Shown here piece after piece: positions 1 to 11,603 of a stretch of DNA of 64,000 nucleotides. Numbering within the stretch: the first letter of the stretch is position 1; each line of letters opens with the position of its first letter. The DNA is from Micrasema longulum (lineage: Eukaryota; Arthropoda; Insecta; Trichoptera; Brachycentridae). The notes beneath the pieces are model-generated. The model ran no database searches. It was not told the DNA's origin and saw only the letters and a program-made list of their open reading frames with translations. Made by a program: the position numbers and the translations under genes. The stretch is from contig JAGVSM010004947.1 in assembly GCA_022494885.1 (NCBI GenBank), positions 62,001 through 126,000 of the forward strand, in the 5' to 3' direction.

Positions 1-290
1 AGCTTTAGGAATAAACCTGTGAGATATGAGTCAGAAATTAACAAATTAAAGGAAAAGTGAAAGTTACCGGCATCATAAACCGCATAGAAATACTTAAATG
101 GCAATGGGCAGGCCACATAGCCAGACGTTTGGACGAAAAATGGGCAAAAAGCCTTAGAGACCTCAACATGTAGGGCGACCACGTCTAAGGCGTCGAGATG
201 ACCTATCGGCGTGACCTGGATGCAGAACAAGGTGACATGGAGGATGCCATTTTTCAAGGACTCTTATCTGAATCTTCTCGCGGGGATAGA
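1..290 (+). mobile_element. LINE-R (RTE-type) C-terminal and 3' fragment
   Basis: Reading from base 60, the frame gives a stretch ending in KWQWAGHIARR, a hallmark of the region downstream of the reverse transcriptase in RTE-type insect LINEs. It stops at TAG 171-173. A shifted frame continues with GRPRLRRRDDLSA, matching the usual GRPxxRWxDDL block. At least one frameshift and two stops show it is dead. The element runs off the left edge of the window, so only the tail is seen. The same family occurs at 38125-38960. Clade assignment comes from motif memory, not a search. Confidence 0.75.
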
Positions 291-299
291 AAAGAAAGA

Positions 300-925
300 A
301 GTTTGAGGATTTTAATTTTTGCATGCGACCACACTTTGCTTCATATGGCCACACTGATGATTAAACGTCAAATAAACGCAAACACGTGAAATTAAACACG
401 ATGGTTTTCAATTTGACATTATTGCGATCTTAAGACCAAATCATTTTCGAATAATACGATTTGTCGAATTGACTTATTAAATTATTTTTCGTTTTTCGAT
501 GTCGAACTGTTAAATGTCAATGCAGAAGTTCAGTGTAAATAGAAACTGGATATAAATATACAGGGTATTAATTAATTCCGAAATAAATAATTGTTCTATC
601 ATAAAATTGTGTATTAGTGGATTGAATAATAAAACAATATATTATATTATACCGTGAAGTTTCTCAAAAAATATGACCTGTTTATGACCTGTCATTTCCT
701 GGTTTGAGATTGTGTCAAAAATTTCAAAGAAAAATATTTCCAGCTTGTTATTATATCAATCACACGAACAGTAGTGCGTTCAAATATTTTGTAACCTTTT
801 GTTATGTATGTTAGTGCCTGTCGGTAAACAAAATAAACACATCAATTTATTAATTAGAGTAATTTATGTGAAAACTCATCGTTTAACACAAATAAAGCAG
901 AGTATTAAAATTTTTCATTGAATGT
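300..925. other. AT-rich DNA, nothing recognised
   Basis: No coding frame, repeat unit or pol III box stands out between the LINE-R tail and the decayed SINE-A. Confidence 0.5.
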
Positions 926-930
926 ATATA

Positions 931-1130
931 GTTTTCCCGGGGTTGATTCCTGGGATGGTCAACATGAAATATTAATTTACAATCTGGTTGTTTTATGTTT
1001 ATATATTGGCACATGAAGTGAAAGGCTGAACACTTTAATTTTGTATAACATATGATTGATATCCGCTACATTTAGTGTACCAATGCAGTGGCCTTTGCAT
1101 CGTCAGTTGTGGACAGAGGTACGATGATAA
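931..1130 (+). repeat. Decayed SINE-A
   Basis: Only the B-box half of the tRNA-like head is visible (ggttgattcctgggatggtc). The SINE-A body and the end (caatgcagtggcctttgcat, then gatgataa) follow. The A-box half is missing. It is more diverged from the other SINE-A copies than those at 15.4 or 37.3 kb, so probably an old insertion. Confidence 0.6.
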
Positions 1131-1189
1131 TTCAATTACGAATCTTTGTTACGTCTTAGAGAAATTTAGAGTAAATCTCAAAAATAAGC

Positions 1190-1515
1190 TTGCCCGTATT
1201 CGTATTAACGATCGTACACACCTACCTTCTTTCGTTAGAATTGGCCCGTGGTAAGGGTATCGGTTCGGTTATCGTTACGATATCTTGCCCAAAAGGGAGC
1301 AAAAAACGACAGCGGGGGTAACGGTTGGCCGTTATTAACCCGCCGAGGGCGTTAAACGGATCTGAACTCGTCGTTAGGACGTTACTGACCTCGCACAACC
1401 CGGAACGCGTTGAGCTTTATCCCATTTTGAACCACCCACTGGCAAAGCTTTGCCCTTAGGAAGGTGAAACGCGCGCGTTCTGGCGGAGGATAATCAAAAG
1501 TCAACGGATCACGCA
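1190..1515. other. GC- and CpG-rich island
   Basis: The stretch is much richer in G+C and CG dinucleotides than its surroundings and contains a perfect 14-bp palindrome, GGCAAAGCTTTGCC, at about 1441-1454. No frame stays open across it and no family motif was recognised. It may be a promoter or first-exon region of an unseen gene, or an old repeat of different composition. Confidence 0.35.
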
Positions 1516-2187
1516 AACATATCTGGCGTTAAATGTTTTGGTTTAATTAATCTATTATATAAAAACAACAACACGACAGTATGAGCTATATGCATGATAA
1601 TGGGACTAATCTTTTATTGACTTGGCTTCAGAGTTACAAAATTTAAAAATAATAATCTTATCTGACGTTTTTAAAATTATAAAATTACTGTAATAGACAT
1701 AGGCTATTGTTATATAAGTAGATACAGTTTTTGCTACCATTTGTGTTTGCGATATGGCTATGAGAAAAAATGGCGATATTGGGCAAAAGACCCGTCATAT
1801 AATTTGCCAAACTCACAGTAAAAGAGGCAGTGAAAAAAGAATACTTAAATTCAATAAAAAACGCAATTTATGAATTAAAAGATTTAAATAAGTAACTCGT
1901 TTATTGACAAAAAAACATAGTTTTTTGTATGAATGAAACCAAAAAAAAATCCACGGTCCTTAACACGGTTTCAGGTATATGAGAAAACAAATTCTCATAT
2001 TACAATATAAATACATAAATCGTGAAATGAAATAATAAAAAAAGGCAATAAACGAATAGCTAAAAACCTAATAAATTAAAAAAGTATTCATTTAATAAAT
2101 AAGTAAGCAAGGTGTTGGTGTATGTGAGTTTAAGTTTGATATACGAGTCAACTAATTTTAGATAAGAAATAATAATGGAAAATCAAA
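1516..2187. other. AT-rich DNA, nothing recognised
   Basis: Mostly A/T runs; no repeat family or plausible exon was found. Confidence 0.5.
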
Positions 2188-2435
2188 CTAACAATATGTT
2201 GAGTTTGTCAAAATGTTTGTAGACAAACTAAAATCAACAGATGGAAGAATTGTATAAATATGGATATTCACACATAAACAAATGGTGAATATTGCATAGT
2301 GTGTAAAGTAGCCATTTAAGCTTGCCAATGACAAGTCACAAGCCCTGTCTATGCCTGGACTTCTATATTCCTCTCTCTTAAAAAGTTCTTTATCTTCATT
2401 GTGATACTACTCCTCGGAATCCAAAGTGCTTAATA
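2188..2435 (+). repeat. FB1 partial copy
   Basis: Diverged FB1 sequence: a flank reading gagtttgtcaaaatgtttgt, then atggtgaatattgcatagtg, agtgtgtaaagtagccattt, and the outer arm (agccctgtctatgcctggac, then a pyrimidine-rich tract). Part of the unit between flank and centre is deleted. Confidence 0.7.
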
Positions 2436-3477
2436 TTTTATCAGAAAACTGATTCCCAAAAGCAAAAATGTTCAATCGTAACTATTTACTATTTCTATAT
2501 CAACAGAATCGCAGAAATATTTACTTGAGAAAATAACTCAATTACCTAAACTTTGCTTTAAAAAGATCTTGTTAGCAAAATAAAAACTTTCAGTTGAAAC
2601 TGATTTTGAAAAACGTTGAATCACTACATCAGAACGCATCATATCGACATTTAACCCACACTTTTATCACTTTAACTTTTATGAATGACGTAAACAATGA
2701 TTAGAGAAGTGATAGTATTTTGTCATTTTTGTGAACATTTGTTAGGAACGTTTGTAGGCCAAAAGATAACAAAGTTTGTGTTGGGATAGGTTATGGTTGC
2801 CTTTTATCTTAACGCATTTTTCTTCCGTGATTTTATATCTATTCTGAAATGAAAGAAGATAAAACAAATGTTTTTTAAGTTTAATAATAGATATGAATTA
2901 AGAAGACAGTTGAAAATAATTTCGGATGAAAATACGTTATATTTTCAGTTTTGAAAAATCTTTTGAACCTTTAAAATTTTTTTTTTCTTATGTTAGAATA
3001 TTTTTGAATCACTAAGTACAGTGGTTGAGTTGTCACTAACTTCTAATCAGACGTTGCAGGTTCTGACTTTTCTCTACCATAATCTATTTATTTTATTGAT
3101 ACGATAATTAAGACTGATAAAAAGGTGTAATATATATAAATAACATTCGAGTAAATAATAAAAACAAAACGAATTATTTTTTGTTAGGGCTGTAGTCTTA
3201 TAAACAATTATAAATAATACAATTTAGCCATTTTAAAAGGCTGTTTTTTTTCAATAGAATCTTTTGGTCATAAATATTTGATTTCTACTCAATATTTGAA
3301 CTGTTATTGAAGGCATAATTTAAGTAAAATTAAAGAAAAATACCACAAAACGTATGCAATTTAAAATGTTTGCATATCTTTTCAGAAACAAAAAAAATTA
3401 TTTGACTGGGGCAGTTCATTTGTTCAATTAACTGTATTTAAATTATTTCATCACATCTTACTTAAATGCTTAGTTAA
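2436..3477. other. AT-rich DNA, nothing recognised
   Basis: No coding signal or dispersed-repeat match to other parts of the window was found. Confidence 0.45.
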
Positions 3478-3810
3478 AATAATAAAAATACGTATATAGT
3501 TTTATTCCACTTTTATTTATAATGTTTACCAGTGACCGGGTTTTGCCGTGACCGACATCGTAAGACTGGTGGGAGACTAAACAAATTTCTTTGTCATATA
3601 CAAGTGCAAGCAGGGGTCGTTAAAAATGATTTTATATAATTATGGTAAAAAAGAACTTAAATCATAATAATTTAAGTATTGAGTAATAACGACTGTATTA
3701 ACTTAAGTTTTGTTTGAATGTATATAATGAAAAAAGATGTAAATAATATAATTTTATAAAGTTTTGAATAAATGAAAGTGGAATAAAACTATATACGTAT
3801 TTTTATTATT
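3478..3810. mobile_element. MITE-1, 333 bp with 42-bp inverted ends
   Basis: The left end at 3478-3519 is the reverse complement of 3769-3810 with one mismatch in 42 bases. Both ends begin AATAATAAAAATACGTATAT and continue to a TTATTCCACTTT block. The interior has no open frame and includes a more GC-rich patch at 3530-3615. Such matched ends on a short non-coding body fit a non-autonomous DNA transposon. The flanks are A/T only, so the target-site duplication is ambiguous; a TA or TTAA duplication cannot be told apart. No second copy is in the window. Confidence 0.8.
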
Positions 3811-4990
3811 ATAATTTATACGCAGTTTCACCAAAAAATGTCAGCAAAAAACCTAGTTTATTAATACTTCGAGTCTTTGTATGATAATCATCGCACCAAA
3901 GTTTGGTCTAAATTTTAAGAAAAGTAATCTGCCGGGCAAAAAGAAATTATATTTTAGTTGTATAAAACTTTTAAGCATATTTTGTAAGATATGTATATCT
4001 TTCGTCTATGGGACATATGTTAGTTTTTGTTTTTTTTAACAGAGTGCATTGGGTGTTAGATGTAGTATTCAACAAAAATGAAAGTAGCATACGTCAAGGT
4101 TGGTTTTATTTAATGCATATTTGCGTAATTTTTTTAGCAACGCAATTTTGAAAAATCAGCGTTTTAAAATAGGCATATTGTATGATATTCTTACTTTTTA
4201 TGAGACTGTAAGTCGTATGTGTACTATGTCGTGTAGATTTTTGATAAGATTTTTTCTTATATGTAAATCATTTATTTAAAAATTATTGTCTATTGTAATA
4301 TTTCTAATTAAAATAATTAAAACAAAGTATAGTTAATTTTTAGATATAATAAATGTGAAAATAATTTCTAACTTAATTATTTTGATTTCATAAAATAATA
4401 TGATGAAACAATCTGATTCGTAAAATTTATACATTTTAGTGTCCTTCATATATTATGTAGAACAAAAAAACTTTTTTATTTCAGTTTTTTTCATAATAAT
4501 GATTTGGTGAATTAAATGGATAAATAAACACATTTCAATGGCTTGCAATCAATATGATGATAATTCAAATCTTTTTATACGACTACATGAAAAAATAACC
4601 TGCTGGAAACTTAATGAATAATTCAGTATTAATTATTGATTTCTCCTGTGTTTCTTTTTTGACGCTATTTTAAGCAAGGTCACGTATTTCAAGACTCCCA
4701 TCTTAAGCTATTTTCGTTATCTTTTTTTAAGTATGTACGTTCCCAGTTAAATTCGTGACCTATGTTCACTAAATAAATTTTAATCTAACTAAAATTATTA
4801 TCTGTTGACATTTTTCTTCGTAATATATTACAAATTATGAAAAAAATAAAGTGTACGTTCGTGATTTCCCATATCCTTCATATATTTCGTGGTAAAAATT
4901 ATCGACACATTAAGGACTTATCTCAAATTAATTATTTACACAAAAAAGTTATCTAAGAGGAAGCAATGCAAAATGATCCCGGTTTTTAAT
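3811..4990. other. AT-rich DNA, nothing recognised
   Basis: Short simple A/T runs only. Confidence 0.45.
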
Positions 4991-4993
4991 ATA

Positions 4994-5560
4994 GGAGTTA
5001 ACAAATTACAACAGGTATGGAGAATACCTAAGAAAAGGGAATATGGAAGTCTAGGCATCTACAGGACTTATGACCTGTCATTGGCTGGTTTAAGTGGCCA
5101 CTTTACACACTGTGTAACATTCACCATTTTGGCTATTTGTTTATTTATTTTATTTAGAAAACATACAGTCATACAAAATAAGTACTAAAAACAACATTTT
5201 TTTAATATAAAAAGACCAATTAAGTTTTCATAAATTAAAAAGATATAAACATTAAATGTGACAAAAAATAAAAAATAAATAAGAATTTTAAGTGAGAAAA
5301 GGATAATTGTTGACATTTGCGTTTTCCATTTGTTCATTTTAGTGAAGTTAAAGAGCTGAACACAGTGTATAAAATGGCCACTAAAACCAGCCAATGACAG
5401 GTCATAAGCCCTGTAGATGCCTAGACTTCCATATTCCCTTTTCTAAGGTATTCTCCATCCCTGTTGTAATTTGTTAATCTTAATGACTCCCGAGGAGCCG
5501 AAATCCAGTCTTTTGTCTACAAACATTTGGACAAACTCAAATATTGTAATACAGGAGTTG
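4994..5560. repeat. FB1 foldback copy
   Basis: The left arm (4998-5145) runs from an acaacaggtatggagaatac block through aagtctaggcatctacagga and gtggccactttacacactgt. The right arm (5365-5560) carries the reverse complement: aatggccactaaaaccagcc, gatgcctagacttccatatt, ctccatccctgttgtaattt. It then continues into the usual FB1 outer flank (cttttgtctacaaacatttg). About 200 bp of A/T-rich spacer separates the arms. The frames at 4889-5188 (+) and 5185-5394 (-) are by-products of this sequence. Confidence 0.8.
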
Positions 5561-6900
5561 TTGTATTATTACTCTTACGTATGATGCATTAGGTTTATAT
5601 TTCACAAGTGGATTTTATTTCTTGACTATTTTTATCTGAGTAGTGTTTGAAATGGGCGGGAAATTCGGCTGTGTACAACTTCTCATCGTTCGTTTAAACC
5701 ACCGCAACACACATATTGTCGTTTTTAATTTATTTATTGATTCGTAATCAGTATTGAATCAGCTATTTATTTATTTATTTTTTATTTCTCGTTTTCCATA
5801 ACACCTTTGTTTTTTAAATATGAATACCTCACTGGGCACAACTCGTGTGGAGGCATTCATTTACATGATTTGATATATACTTATGGTGTCTACAAAATAT
5901 ACATGAAATAATACATATTCATACTTAAATTCACACAGATATATCGTGGGGATACAAGTAAAAGTGTCCATTTGCAAAAATGATGGAATTGAGATTATTT
6001 ACTTTTTGACATCGTATTAGCATAACGCTTGACTGGTAAAAATGCCAAGTCAATCCGACACTCCAAAAAAATATTTTTTTTTAATATGTGACCATTTGCT
6101 AGAAGCTCACAGATTTTTGACAAGTAAAACTGACGAACACACATTGTTACTTTTATTAGTAAATGTAAGATCCAAAAAATTGACTAAGTAACACTTGTAG
6201 GAAGATGTCACCAGTGAAGAGTAAGTTAGAGTTAGTAGTCGGTAGTTAGTAAGTTAGTATACGTTTTGTATTTGACATATATGTTTTTTTTTAAATAAAA
6301 AGTTAATTATTAAAATTTATTCTTTAGATCATTACGTTACACTTCTTAATTATTTGTTCTTTTTAATTTATTTTGTATTTTCGTGTTTATTTAACCTTTA
6401 TAAATACTTAAAAATCCCAAAAGCATAATTTATAACTGTAAAATAAAATACTACCTTCCTCAATGAGCGAAACAAAAATGATTATCTGCAAAATTTCATG
6501 ACAAATTTTACAGGCAAAATTGACTAAGTTTTTAATTTTTTTATTCTATTTAAAAGTGATAAAGTTTTTAAAACACGTCTATATATATACTTTACATTAA
6601 ATTTGAAAGTACCGTACATATAATGTATAATTACTAACCACCTACTTGAAAAATCTGATCTTTGAGAAGCAATTGAACTCTAGAAAAACACTAAAATGGC
6701 TCCCCTGAACATTATTGATTTTGTCACTTTCTCTTGTATGCCCACGATATATTATTTACAAAAATAATAGTAAGAAAAAAAAAGTGATAGTATAAGTGTA
6801 TACAACTTTTGTTTCGCTACAACCAGAAGGTTGTAAATTACATACCAACATATCCCGTAACATCAAGTTTTTCGCCCATAAATGATTAAATACTTAAACT
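5561..6900. other. AT-rich DNA, nothing recognised apart from a short tandem repeat
   Basis: Apart from the AGTTAGT-type repeat at 6222-6262, I see only unique A/T-rich sequence. Confidence 0.45.
6222..6262 (+). repeat. Imperfect tandem repeat of AGTTAGT-like units
   Basis: The sequence repeats agtta/gtagt/agttag units with small variations; a decayed microsatellite. Confidence 0.6.
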
Positions 6901-6904
6901 TATT

Positions 6905-7110
6905 GCAACAGAGAGGGAAAACATTATTGAGAAGGGAATATGGAAGTCTAGGCATTTACAGGGCTTATGACCTGTCATTGGCTGGTTTAAGTGGCCATTT
7001 TACACACTGTAACATTCACCATTCTGCCCATGTTTAAACATCCACATTTCCTCACCACTTTATCAGTTTTCCTAGGGAGGAAATCCAGCCAGTTTGCAAG
7101 CATTTGAACA
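6905..7110 (-). repeat. FB1 partial copy
   Basis: Carries the outer arm (ggaagtctaggcatttacag, ggcttatgacctgtcattgg), the gtggccattttacacactgt core, and a shortened flank ending near catttgaacatatacattg. This copy begins ttgcaacagagagggaaaac, a variant shared with 32255 and 42643, which suggests FB1 subfamilies. Confidence 0.75.
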
Positions 7111-7537
7111 TATACATTGTTGGATTAAAATACTATCTGAAATGCGGTTTTAAGAAAATGTTTTTCGCTTGATTAAGTTGGAATTTTTCATTTGTGAAAT
7201 AAAAACAAGGATTTTTTTTTAAACATTATAAACGGATAAATAAACTATATTTAAAAATAGATATCTGTGTTTTAATACAAACTGCTGGTACTCAAAAGAA
7301 GTATCTGACATCAGTTTTCTCCAAAAACCAAATTAAACCCAGTAAACCTTATAAAATACTGCATTTCAAACTGTAATAATTACCAAAAGTCACTAAAAGT
7401 ACCCTTTTAATACTGCATTTTGACTAGTTTTCGGTGACTTTTTATCTGTTGTTGAGAAATTGGAAGAAAAATGGATTTTTTTTACTGACTTATGTGACAC
7501 GCTTTTTATTCAGGCATCAGGTTCCTGAAATCCTAGA

Positions 7538-7663
7538 CGTCTACTGCTGACTGTTCGTCAGCAGTTTGTGTCAGAACTTCGGAACGAGTACCTGACTCGG
7601 GAAGACGCAAAGGAGCTGGCAGCCGATAAAGATGAATGAAAGCTCTTTGTGACGGAGGATGAT
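7538..7663 (+). pseudogene. Short coding remnant, possibly the C-terminal end of a LINE
   Basis: From 7538 the frame reads about 41 codons with good amino-acid balance, including LRNEYLTREDAKELAADKDE, a TGA, then KLFVTEDD. The TGA sits where many RTE-type LINE C-termini have a Trp (pattern A-x-D-+-x-x-W), so it may be a TGG to TGA change. This is an analogy with family patterns, not a match I could verify. It abuts an FB1 arm on its right. Confidence 0.35.
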
Positions 7664-7775
7664 GTAAAGTGGCCACTTAAACCAGCCAATAATAGGTCAT
7701 AAGTTTTGTCAATGCTAAGACTTCCATATTTTCTTCTCGAAAATGTTTTCTCTTTGAGTTGTAACAAATTTGGAT
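7664..7775 (+). repeat. FB1 arm fragment
   Basis: Contains taaagtggccacttaaacca, gccaataataggtcataagt and the tgctaagacttccatatttt outer arm. The inner half of the unit is absent. Confidence 0.7.
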
Positions 7776-7914
7776 CTACACATCTTAAGAAAAAAAAGTC
7801 AGTTTGTTTTCAACTTTTTAATCCTCGGGATGAACGGTTTTTCCTTTATGGGTTAAAAGCATGCATAATAGTCGTACAAAAGAAACAATTTATCTAGCTA
7901 ATATAATCGGGTCG

Positions 7915-8230
7915 CCGACTTGTACTCGTACAACGCTCAAGTACGGCGCAGAGGTCGCATCATTTCGTAGTGGGGTATGCAGTTCTTTGGGTACGTCGCC
8001 GGCCAGACAAAGGTATCGATCGTAGGGACGGGGACCAGGTAGGGTAGGTTGAAGATTCGTCGGCTGACTTGAGTTCGGCCACGGGGCTACGTACGAACTG
8101 CGCGACCCTGTGCGACCCTGTGCGACCCTGTGCGAACTCTGTGACGCGCGCCGTGGCCGGGCGCCGCGACGTTGCGCGCCGCCGAAACGCTCGAGCGTCG
8201 TAACCGAAACCTGAAATGTTCGTCACGAGA
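7915..8230. other. CpG-rich island with a 10-bp tandem repeat
   Basis: One of the two most G+C-rich blocks in the window, dense in CG dinucleotides, with sharp edges into A/T-rich DNA. It holds three perfect copies of GTGCGACCCT plus a degenerate fourth at about 8099-8140. The Arg-rich minus-strand frame at 7960-8226 looks like a composition effect. Possible promoter or 5' exon of a gene not visible here, or a foreign-composition repeat. No TATA box or clear splice donor was seen. Confidence 0.4.
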
Positions 8231-11095
8231 AAATTGGAATTAAGTTTTACGACTTCTCAGGTATTAAAACAGCCGAATGCATTCTAGAACTGAGAGCGTT
8301 GACATTTTCACTACGCAGTCACCGTGGTATTCGAAATAACCTATTACAGAATCTTTTGAAATCATATATTATATAATTTAACGTAGATTTTTTTGATTAA
8401 TTATTACACGTTTTTTTTGCGTTTGACAATAAGTGTAACAAATACAAAATAAACTTTTAAATAAATCAAAAATCAACGAAGGCACTACCTGTTTACTGGT
8501 AGGTATACATTTAAATTAAATTAATTGTTTTTTTGCTGCAATGAGTTTAATATTTTTTTAATGTGCAATTATCATATTTTGTTTTAGACAGCATAAAAAA
8601 TATTTGTGAATGTAGAATTTAATTTGCAATAAAAGTATTTGTGCCCGAGTACTACTATAAATGTGATAAAAATAATGGATTTTCTTTTACGCCAAACTAT
8701 TATTGTCAAAGGTTACCAGTAGAGCAGTTTAAAGAGAGTTAAAAAATGTTTAGTTGTTCAGAATAAAATGACCTTTATATCTTTTGTTGGTAATGAAATA
8801 TTTGGCTCCTGAAAACTCTAGCGTTGACCAAAAAGTCAACTGTCATTTTCTCTCCGTTGTAAAATCATAACTTTTTCACCCTTAACTTCTAGCTTCTTTC
8901 CTACATTCTTAACTTCTGTGACTGATGTGTCATCGAAAATTAAGATGTTTGACAGACTGTCTATTCATAAATGATTGTCCTATTCTAATTACAATCTTAC
9001 TGCTATGTTTGGTGATACATTATATATGTATATCACAAATAAATTGAAAGAAAACTTATTTTGAATTTATATTTAAAAAAAAAAAAATGTGGTATAACAT
9101 TTTACACTTTTTAGGATTCTAGGTTACTACTTCATCGTCAGGACTTGTACTAACTTGTAATAATCCGTAAGTAAATTTTTAAATGAAAAAAAAAACATTA
9201 GTGGAAATGCGGTGACAACAAATTTTGATAGATAAATATCTAAATATTGTTTTTCTGTCTCCTCAATACTGTAGAAAAAGGATAAATGCTCTGAAAATAC
9301 CTTATTAAAATGGACAAAATCAAAATGAAATTTTCTGTCTCGTTACCTTTTCCATTTTTCAAAATTATTTATCACATTTGTATATCGTACGTCCAAAGAC
9401 GGCAGAAAATAAGTAAATGGTAAATATCTAAAGCATATAAAAAAAATATTGCTTTGCGCATAATCCATGGAGAAAATACGGGGCGAAAAACAAATATTTA
9501 TGTCAAGTAGTCGTTTATGTTTGTGAAGGTATGGAGTAAAGGGTGTTTTTGTTTTAACTTCTAACTTGTTCTTAAATTAAACAGGAGTGGAAACTATATT
9601 TTTAAAATTTATTTTCCATATGTAGAACCTTTAGTCCAGCGTCTCCAAAAAATATTTTTCGTTAGATAATTTACAAATTCAGATTTTTTAGTGTTTTTTC
9701 ACTCTAATAGTAAAGATTTTCGTATTTAAATTTTTCGGTAGTTTTATTATTATTTTAGGATTTAAAAAAAAACGTTTTTCTTTTTACAATCTTCCTTAAT
9801 ATTTCAATTCTGGTTGCCATTTTTGAAGAGTGTAGCGTATATCTTCCATTTTGCCCCGTTTTTTTCCTACTATATATTTTGTAGTGTTAGTAAACATCGG
9901 CCCGTAATCTGGCAACAAAAATATTTGAAACGTTCTTTAAAAATATAACGGAAATTAACTGATCATTCGGTCAAAATATAACGGAGGAGGCACATTGAAA
10001 TCCCATTTTGAAAAGTCCGTGATCGCCCACCCAGAAAAATGTAATTGCTCAAAAATGAAAGCGTCAATAAATACGTAATTACAATTAATTTAAATCTTTT
10101 ACACCTGCTTATCGCTTCAAGATGGCCAGAAAACAAAATCTAATGTAGTATTTTTTCAAAACAAGCTTCCTATTTCTTTTATAATTTTTTATTGTAAATT
10201 TAAAATGAGACAAAAACCACTTTGAAAATTGATTATCGATTACATCTGCTCGAATCTTGAAAATCTATATCGATTTGATACTTATACAACTTAATGTGGT
10301 GTTTAACATCCACTATTTATTTGTTGAAACGTGTATTTTGTAAGCCGTTTTAGCATAAAATGGCCGAAATAAGATAGTAAAAATTCACCTGGACTTGGAC
10401 AACACAATGTCACTGTAGATTTACTGAAGTTTGATGATAAAATCCGAGGAGCGAAATGAAGTTTGATATTGTCTAATCAATACAAAAAAACTGCATAACC
10501 TGGATCCGATGTTTGGTCAAAAGAGACTTCATAATGGAATTGCTCGTGATTATTAATGCGTCGAAGCTTCATTTAAAAAAATCAAATATCTACAATGGAT
10601 TATTGTTGAATTTTCGTATGTTGACTAGTTTATTGTCAATTGTAATGTTTTAATAAAGTTTTTATAATTCTTGAAATTTAAATTGTAAGTAAAAATATGG
10701 CTAGGTAGATTTGTAAAACGTAACCTCAATTGTCGGGAAATATTTATTGAAATTCACAGATATGGCTTGTTTTATGACATTTCTCAATACCTGTTTTTCG
10801 TATCTTAATCAGCGATGCACAGAAAATGAAGATGCTACGAGTTTATTTAAAAATTGAATTTTCTTTTTTTTTTTCAACGATTTATCACAAAATGTGGAAA
10901 TAACAAAATAATAAACAAAATTAATATTGTCTACATTTTGGAAAAAATTTTATGCTTAGCTGCTCTGCGAACTGGTGATAATGTATATTTGCAATTGTTT
11001 TTTTTTTGCATTCATTTGTTTATCTTAGTTTTTTTGCATTGCAAAAGTCGGTAAGTGGTTACATATAAATATTTAATAACCGAAAAAAAATATTA
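8231..11095. other. Long AT-rich stretch, nothing recognised
   Basis: Nearly 2.9 kb without a repeat shared elsewhere in the window and without a convincing exon. Poly-T and poly-A runs are common. The 66-codon plus frame at 10854 is low-complexity Phe/Ile/Asn sequence. Confidence 0.45.
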
Positions 11096-11099
11096 ATAA

Positions 11100-11467
11100 A
11101 TAAAAAAATCACAACAGAGATGGAGAATACCTCAAATAAGGGACTATGGGAAGTCTAGGCATTTACAGGGCTTATGACCTGTCACTTTACACACTGTGTA
11201 ACATTCACCATTTTGCCCATGTTTGAACATCAATATTTCTTCGATTCTTCCATTTGTTGATTTTAGTGAAGTTAAAGTGCTGAAACCTTTATTGGTGTGA
11301 AGAGATTCACCTGAATGAATTATTTCACATACTAGGCAACGCCTGAAAACAATTTTCCAATTTTTAAACTTCTCCTTCGACCTGTTGGTTTCATGACAAT
11401 ATTTGAGTTTGTCCAAATGTTCGTAGACAAAAGACTGGATTTCACCCCTTCGGGAGTCACCAAGATC
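11100..11467 (-). repeat. FB1 unit, left half of a large palindrome
   Basis: Read on the minus strand this is a nearly complete FB1 unit. It runs from an outer flank (cagtcttttgtctacgaaca) through tttcaggcgttgcctagtat, gaatctcttcac, aaaatggtgaatgttacaca and agtgtgtaaagtg to an arm ending in a ctccatctctgttgtgattt block. Next to agtgtgtaaagtg the ggccacttaaaccagccaat piece is deleted. The minus frame stays open over 11144-11416 and can be read further upstream into the flank. It has a Cys pair (RRCLVCE) and a later pair (GECYTVCK). It is in inverted orientation to 11604-11965. Confidence 0.85.
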
Positions 11468-11603
11468 AACAAATCACAACAGGGATGGAGAATACCTTAA
11501 ATAAGGGAATATGGAAGTCTAGGCAAAGGTCATAAGCTCTGGAAATGCCTAGACTTCCATATTCCCTTATTTAAGGTATTCTCCATCCCTGTTGTAATTT
11601 GTT
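11468..11603. repeat. FB1 near-perfect 58-bp hairpin
   Basis: Bases 11468-11525 and 11546-11603 are reverse complements with a single mismatch over 58 bp. They are separated by a 20-base loop that keeps a scrap of the normal arm (aggtcataagctctgg). It is two FB1 outer arms joined tip to tip and forms the centre of the larger palindrome 11100-11965. The strong match suggests recent formation, gene conversion between arms, or a rearrangement. Confidence 0.9.

Noticed and set aside
7960..8226. 88-codon Arg/Ser/Thr-rich minus-strand frame
   Set aside because: It coincides with the CpG-rich island and its 10-bp repeats; the composition explains the frame.
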